A stretch of DNA of 9,011 nt, from contig CAZBGL010000337.1 of the NCBI GenBank assembly GCA_964491375.1, positions 1 through 9,011 of the forward strand, written 5' to 3'. Shown here in pieces: positions 5,770-9,011 of this stretch. Within the stretch, counting starts at the first letter, position 1, and each line of letters starts with the position of its first letter. The stretch is from CAZBGL01 sp964491375 (GTDB lineage Bacteria; Desulfobacterota; Deferrisomatia; Deferrisomatales; Deferrisomataceae). The notes under the pieces were generated by a model that was not told the DNA's origin, made no database searches, and saw only the letters and a list, made by a program, of their open reading frames with translations. Both the position numbers and the translations under genes were made by a program.

Positions 5770-7335
5770 ATGCCGGAGACACCTCCTCCCATGGTGCCGT
5801 TTCGCCGGTGGCTCGCCGGCCTCCTCATCCTGCTCGCGCCGGCCCTGGGGGGCCGGGCTCGGGCCGCCCCCCCCCGGATCGCAGTGCTTCCTGTCGAGGT
5901 GTACAACGCACCCGACCTCGCCCCCCTCGCGCCCGGCCTCCAGGCCATGCTGGCCAGCCGGTTGGACGGCCAGGGATACACGGTGGACGTGGCCGGGGAG
6001 CCCGGGGACGCCACCTGGGTGGTGCGCACCACGATCACCCGCCTGGGCGGCACGTACAGCCTCGACGTGGCCCTGGAACCGGGGCCGTCCAACCCGGCCG
6101 AGGGAACCCGGGCATACCGGACAGCCGACCGGCCCGACGCCATTCTGCCGGCCCTGGAGGCGGTGGCCGGGGCCCTGAGAACCCACTTGGCCGCCGCCAC
6201 CCCCGAGCCACCGGCTTCCGTGAAACGACCCCTGCCCAGTGCACCACCGTCGGAACCCGCCCCGACACCACAGCCGGAACGACCTCCCGGCAGGGGGGCC
6301 GTTGGATCGCCGACGCGCCTGGAGGATGTGCTCCGGGCGCACCGCCCGGGGCCGGTCCATGAGGGTGAGGCCTTGGGCTTGGTGGTCGCGGACCTGGACG
6401 CGGACGGCGACCCTGAGATCGTGGTCCTCACCGCCGACGCGCTCGTCGCGTTCCACGACGCGAACGGTGGGTTGCGGAAACTCTGGGAGGTTCCGACTCC
6501 CCGGGGAATCCGGCCGGCCGCGCTCTCAGCGGCCGACCTGGACGGGAACGGGCGGCCGGAACTCTTCGTGGCCGGAATGAACGAAACCCATCCCGTGAGC
6601 CAAGCCCTGGAGTGGTTCGGCTCCGCACTCGCCTCGAAGGGCCCCCGCTTTGCCGGCTTCGTACGCGCGGTCCGTTCGGCACCGGATCCGGTGGTCCTCG
6701 CGGTGCTTCCGGGAGCAGGGAGCGACCTTTTTGCCCCCGGGTTCAAACAGGTGGTCTGGAACGGTTCGCGATACGAAGCAGATGGACCCTTCAGGGCGCC
6801 TGAAGCGGCCGTTCCCGTCAACCTCGACCTGCTGCCCCTGGATCCGGCAAAACCCCCTTTTTTCGTTGTCACCACTCAGGACGACCGGTTGCAGATCTAC
6901 AACCACCAGGGGAGACGCCTCTACGAGTCCGCGGATCCGGTGAAGGGAAGCCGGGTTTTTCTTCGGGGCGAGGAGCGGGTGCGGGACCACCAGGATGAGG
7001 ACTTTTACCGGGTCCAGGGCCGCACGGTGCTGTGGCGCGGCCCGGACGGAGGGCCGTACCTGGTGCTGTACCGAAACCACGCCTCCCTGGGCCGGATCTT
7101 TCAGCGGGTGGGCGGGTTCTCCCACGGCCAGATGCTGGTGTACCAATGGGACGGGCTGACCCTTCTGCCCGTGGCCGAGGGGCCCAAGATCCCCGGGATG
7201 ATTGCCGACATCGACCTGTATCGGGCGAACGGCAGGAGCGTGCTGTATGCGGCCCTGGTCCAGACCGAGGGCACCCTCTTCAAGAAACGCCGGTTCCGGG
7301 TGCTCGCTTACTCCTTCCCATCACCTGGGCATTGA
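5770..7335 (+). CDS. Secreted protein with TolB-like N-terminal domain and FG-GAP/VCBS-like repeats
   Basis: I do not recognise a named family for this 521-residue protein. It begins with a Sec-type signal peptide (FRRWLAGLLILLAPALGG, residues 11-28, probable cleavage after ARA near 32) and no lipobox Cys. Residues about 35-145 (RIAVLPVEVYNAPDLAPLAP) resemble the fold of TolB/FlgO-like N-terminal domains; this is an impression. A Pro-rich linker follows at about 150-190. Then come two calcium-loop-like FG-GAP/VCBS repeats: VADLDADGDPEIVVL around Asp208 and SAADLDGNGRPELFVAG around Asp256. The remaining 250 residues look beta-rich (DDRLQIYNHQGRRLYES, MIADIDLY), consistent with a propeller. The start is ATG at 5770 with GAAGGA 4 nt upstream; ATG at 5791 is an alternative. 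It sits 26 bp behind radC and its stop overlaps the tRNA promoter. Likely periplasmic or surface-associated. Confidence 0.8.
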   Translation: MPETPPPMVPFRRWLAGLLILLAPALGGRARAAPPRIAVLPVEVYNAPDLAPLAPGLQAMLASRLDGQGYTVDVAGEPGDATWVVRTTITRLGGTYSLDVALEPGPSNPAEGTRAYRTADRPDAILPALEAVAGALRTHLAAATPEPPASVKRPLPSAPPSEPAPTPQPERPPGRGAVGSPTRLEDVLRAHRPGPVHEGEALGLVVADLDADGDPEIVVLTADALVAFHDANGGLRKLWEVPTPRGIRPAALSAADLDGNGRPELFVAGMNETHPVSQALEWFGSALASKGPRFAGFVRAVRSAPDPVVLAVLPGAGSDLFAPGFKQVVWNGSRYEADGPFRAPEAAVPVNLDLLPLDPAKPPFFVVTTQDDRLQIYNHQGRRLYESADPVKGSRVFLRGEERVRDHQDEDFYRVQGRTVLWRGPDGGPYLVLYRNHASLGRIFQRVGGFSHGQMLVYQWDGLTLLPVAEGPKIPGMIADIDLYRANGRSVLYAALVQTEGTLFKKRRFRVLAYSFPSPGH

Positions 7336-7359
7336 CAACCGGAACGATCGTCGTATAAT
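7332..7359 (+). promoter_or_regulatory. Strong consensus promoter of the tRNA gene
   Basis: TTGACA (7332-7337) and TATAAT (7354-7359) are both perfect sigma70 hexamers with 16 bp between them. The -35 contains the stop codon of the upstream secreted-protein gene (TGA at 7333-7335). The AT-rich stretch after the -10 leads to the tRNA 5' end at 7375, placing the start site only about 8 nt upstream, as is common for tRNA promoters. Confidence 0.92.
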
Positions 7360-7374
7360 AGTATTTTCTTGCAC

Positions 7375-7451
7375 GGCGGTGTAGCTCAGCTGGTCAGAGC
7401 AGGCGGCTCATATCCGCCGAGTCCGGGGTTCAAGTCCCTGCACCGCCACCA
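7375..7451 (+). tRNA. tRNA with CAT anticodon, probably elongator tRNA-Met; CCA encoded
   Basis: The full cloverleaf can be folded by eye: acceptor GGCGGTG (7375-7381) with CACCGCC (7441-7447), D stem GCTC/GAGC, anticodon stem GGCGG/CCGCC around loop CTCATAT (anticodon CAT at 7409-7411), variable loop GAGTC, T stem CGGGG/CCCTG with loop TTCAAGT, discriminator A and an encoded CCA (7449-7451). The paired first base (G1-C72) excludes the usual initiator tRNA. The choice between elongator Met and the lysidine-modified Ile tRNA is less sure. G2-C71, C3-G70 and A73 agree with E. coli methionyl-tRNA synthetase identity elements, and the C4-G69/C5-G68 pairs of E. coli Ile2 are absent (here G4-C69 and G5-C68), so I prefer Met. 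Its 3' end is 6 bp from the convergent kinase stop. Confidence 0.95.
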
Positions 7452-7457
7452 GAGTGT

Positions 7458-9011
7458 TCATCCAGCCCCGCCCGCCGGCGGGGCGCTTTCGTTTGCGGCC
7501 TCACCTTCCGTCTCCCGCTCCATCGCCTGGGAAACTATGGCCAAGAGATCGTCGGGGGATACCGGCTTGGCGAGCATCCAGCGGATCCCCACCCGGGCCA
7601 GCACCTTGGGCGTAATGGTGCGGGCGTATCCGGTGCACAGAACTACGGGCACGTTCGGGTGCGACTTCTGGATTTCCGCGGCCAACTCCACTCCGCTGAG
7701 GCCCGGCATGGTTTGATCGGTAATCACCAGGTCGAACGGCTCGGCCGATCCTTCCAGCACCCGCAACGCGGACGCACCGTCCTGGACCACTTCCACCCGG
7801 TACCCCGCGTCCTCCAGCATCTGGGCCATGAACTCGCACACGGCGAGTTCGTCGTCCACCACCAAGATTCGTTTTCCGCTCCGCCCCGCGCTCGGGCTGC
7901 GGGGGGCCGCAGGCGGCATCCTGCGATCCACCCCGGCTTCCGCGGTCGGGAGGAAAACCCGGAACAGGGTTCCTTCTCCGGGCCGGCTCTCCACCGCGAT
8001 ACCCCCTCCATGGGCTCGTACGATCCCGTGGACCATGGAAAGGCCCAGTCCGCTCCCTTTTCCTACTTCTTTGGTCGTGAAGAACGGTTCGAAAATCCGC
8101 TCCAGCACCTCCGGGGGGATCCCCGCTCCGGTGTCTCGCACCCCGAGCACCAAGTACTCTCCGGGCTCAAGATCCGGCGGAACGGGTTTGTCCGCGCCAG
8201 GGACGTGCAGACGGTCCAAGGTGACCTCGAGCACCCCCCCGTCCGGCTCCATGGCGTGCAAGGCGTTCACGCACAGGTTCACGATCACCTGCTGGATCTG
8301 GACCGCACTGCCCCAGATCCGGTCATCCGCAACGTTCCAGGCAATTTTCACCTCCACGTTGCCCGGAATGCTCCCTCCCAACAACCCAAGGGTCTCGTTC
8401 AGGAGCGTGCGCAGCGGCACCCAGGCTTTCCCCTGATCTTCCCGACGGCTAAAGACCAGGATCTGCGACACCAGCTCTTGGGCCCTTTCAACGGCCTTCA
8501 CGATTCGTCGCAACGACCGGGCCACACCTGAATCGGGGTCCACTCGCCTCAGGGCTGCCTCCGCGTGACCCAGAATCGGCGTGAGAATGTTGTTGAAGTC
8601 GTGTGCAATCCCTCCGGCAAGCGTTCCCAGTGCCTCGAGTTTCTGGGTCTGGGCCAAGTGGGCCTCCAGTTCCACCTCCCGAGTCACATCCCGACGCAAT
8701 GCGACGTAGTTGACCACTCGGCCGGAAGGGTCGCGGACCGGGGATAGGGTGCACTCCTCGACGTATGCCGTACCATCCGCCCGAAAGGCCCGTAGCCGAC
8801 CGCTCCAGACCTCTTGAGATTCCAGGGCCCGTGCAAGGTCCTGCCGGGCCACCTCTTCTTCGGGATAGAAAGAGACCAAGTGACGGCCCACCGCCTCGGA
8901 TTCGGAGTACCCGGTGATCCGTTCGAACGCGGGGTTCACGTACTCCACACACCCCCGGACATCCGCGATGGCGATCCCCTCGGCCGCTTGCTCCACCACG
9001 GTAGCCAGGCG
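7458..9011 (-). CDS. PAS-containing hybrid histidine kinase with C-terminal receiver domain (N-terminus outside window)
   Basis: Sensor kinase that autophosphorylates on His and carries its own receiver. Residues are numbered from the GTG at 8999, but the frame runs on to the window edge with RLAT before VVEQAAEGIAI, the usual lead-in to a PAS domain, so the real start is upstream. PAS domain about 1-110 (VNPAFERITGYSESEAVG, VNYVALRRDVT). HisKA with phospho-acceptor His133 in GGIAHDFNNIL, of the type often seen in NtrB-like hybrid kinases. HATPase: N box near VNLCVNALHAM (241-245), DTGAGIP at 289-295, FEPFFTTK at 303-310, GKGSGLGLS at 313-321. A Pro-rich linker (about 360-375) leads to the receiver, with acidic pair Asp382-Asp383, phospho-acceptor Asp428 (VITDQTMPG), Thr456 and Lys478. 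No membrane segment is visible in this part, and no DNA-binding output domain follows. The last codons overlap the tRNA terminator. Confidence 0.95.
   Translation of the reverse strand, partial: RLATVVEQAAEGIAIADVRGCVEYVNPAFERITGYSESEAVGRHLVSFYPEEEVARQDLARALESQEVWSGRLRAFRADGTAYVEECTLSPVRDPSGRVVNYVALRRDVTREVELEAHLAQTQKLEALGTLAGGIAHDFNNILTPILGHAEAALRRVDPDSGVARSLRRIVKAVERAQELVSQILVFSRREDQGKAWVPLRTLLNETLGLLGGSIPGNVEVKIAWNVADDRIWGSAVQIQQVIVNLCVNALHAMEPDGGVLEVTLDRLHVPGADKPVPPDLEPGEYLVLGVRDTGAGIPPEVLERIFEPFFTTKEVGKGSGLGLSMVHGIVRAHGGGIAVESRPGEGTLFRVFLPTAEAGVDRRMPPAAPRSPSAGRSGKRILVVDDELAVCEFMAQMLEDAGYRVEVVQDGASALRVLEGSAEPFDLVITDQTMPGLSGVELAAEIQKSHPNVPVVLCTGYARTITPKVLARVGIRWMLAKPVSPDDLLAIVSQAMERETEGEAANESAPPAGGAG
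7465..7494 (+). terminator. Probable rho-independent terminator of the tRNA transcript
   Basis: GCCCCGCC (7465-7472) and GGCGGGGC (7477-7484) form a perfect 8-bp stem with a 4-nt CGCC loop, followed by GCTTTCGTTT. The T tract is broken, so termination strength is uncertain. The element lies inside the last codons of the convergent histidine kinase gene, where it encodes the PPAGG part of the C-terminus. Distance from the tRNA 3' end is 13 bp. Confidence 0.65.

Noticed and set aside
7375..7451. Initiator tRNA-fMet
   Set aside because: The first base pair is G1-C72; bacterial initiators have an unpaired first position, and the anticodon stem lacks their three G-C pairs in the usual GGG/CCC form.
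1..9011. Mobile element, phage, CRISPR array or defence system
   Set aside because: No transposase, integrase, phage structural gene, spaced direct repeats or recognisable defence gene was found; RadC sometimes sits in such islands, but nothing else here supports that.

Overview
This is a GC-rich, gene-dense bacterial segment. The high GC content, the GTG start codons and the gene families (a PilZ protein, a cobalamin-type radical SAM enzyme, a PAS hybrid histidine kinase whose H-box region reads HDFNNILTPIL) suggest a deltaproteobacterium-like lineage (Desulfobacterota or Myxococcota in the broad sense). This is an inference from general look; no marker gene here fixes the taxonomy.

Layout. 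The left end, on the minus strand, holds the N-terminal 259 codons of NAD-dependent DNA ligase (ligA), with a good sigma70-type promoter just upstream. A gap of about 530 bp without a convincing gene follows; it contains a REP-like hairpin. A small PilZ-domain gene on the minus strand ends the left block. A divergent intergenic region of about 270 bp with two short palindromes then separates pilZ from a plus-strand series: larC (CTP-dependent nickel cyclometallase for the NPN cofactor), a B12-binding radical SAM protein with an unusual C-terminal extension, radC (JAMM/MPN-type protein), and a secreted protein with FG-GAP-like repeats. A tRNA with a CAT anticodon follows. It is convergent with a hybrid histidine kinase/response-regulator gene on the minus strand, which runs off the right end.

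How it works together. This looks mostly like a core-genome neighbourhood rather than an island: no transposase, integrase, phage gene or CRISPR is visible, and the genes do not form one obvious pathway. The more interesting signals are regulatory. At three plus-strand junctions (larC to radical SAM, radical SAM to radC, secreted protein to tRNA) the stop codon TGA lies inside a TTGAC -35-like box. In the radC case the promoter spacer carries a run of C (12 C in total, 10 of them in the spacer), the architecture of a slippage-tunable promoter. The tRNA promoter has perfect TTGACA and TATAAT hexamers. Its likely terminator hairpin lies inside the last codons of the convergent kinase gene.
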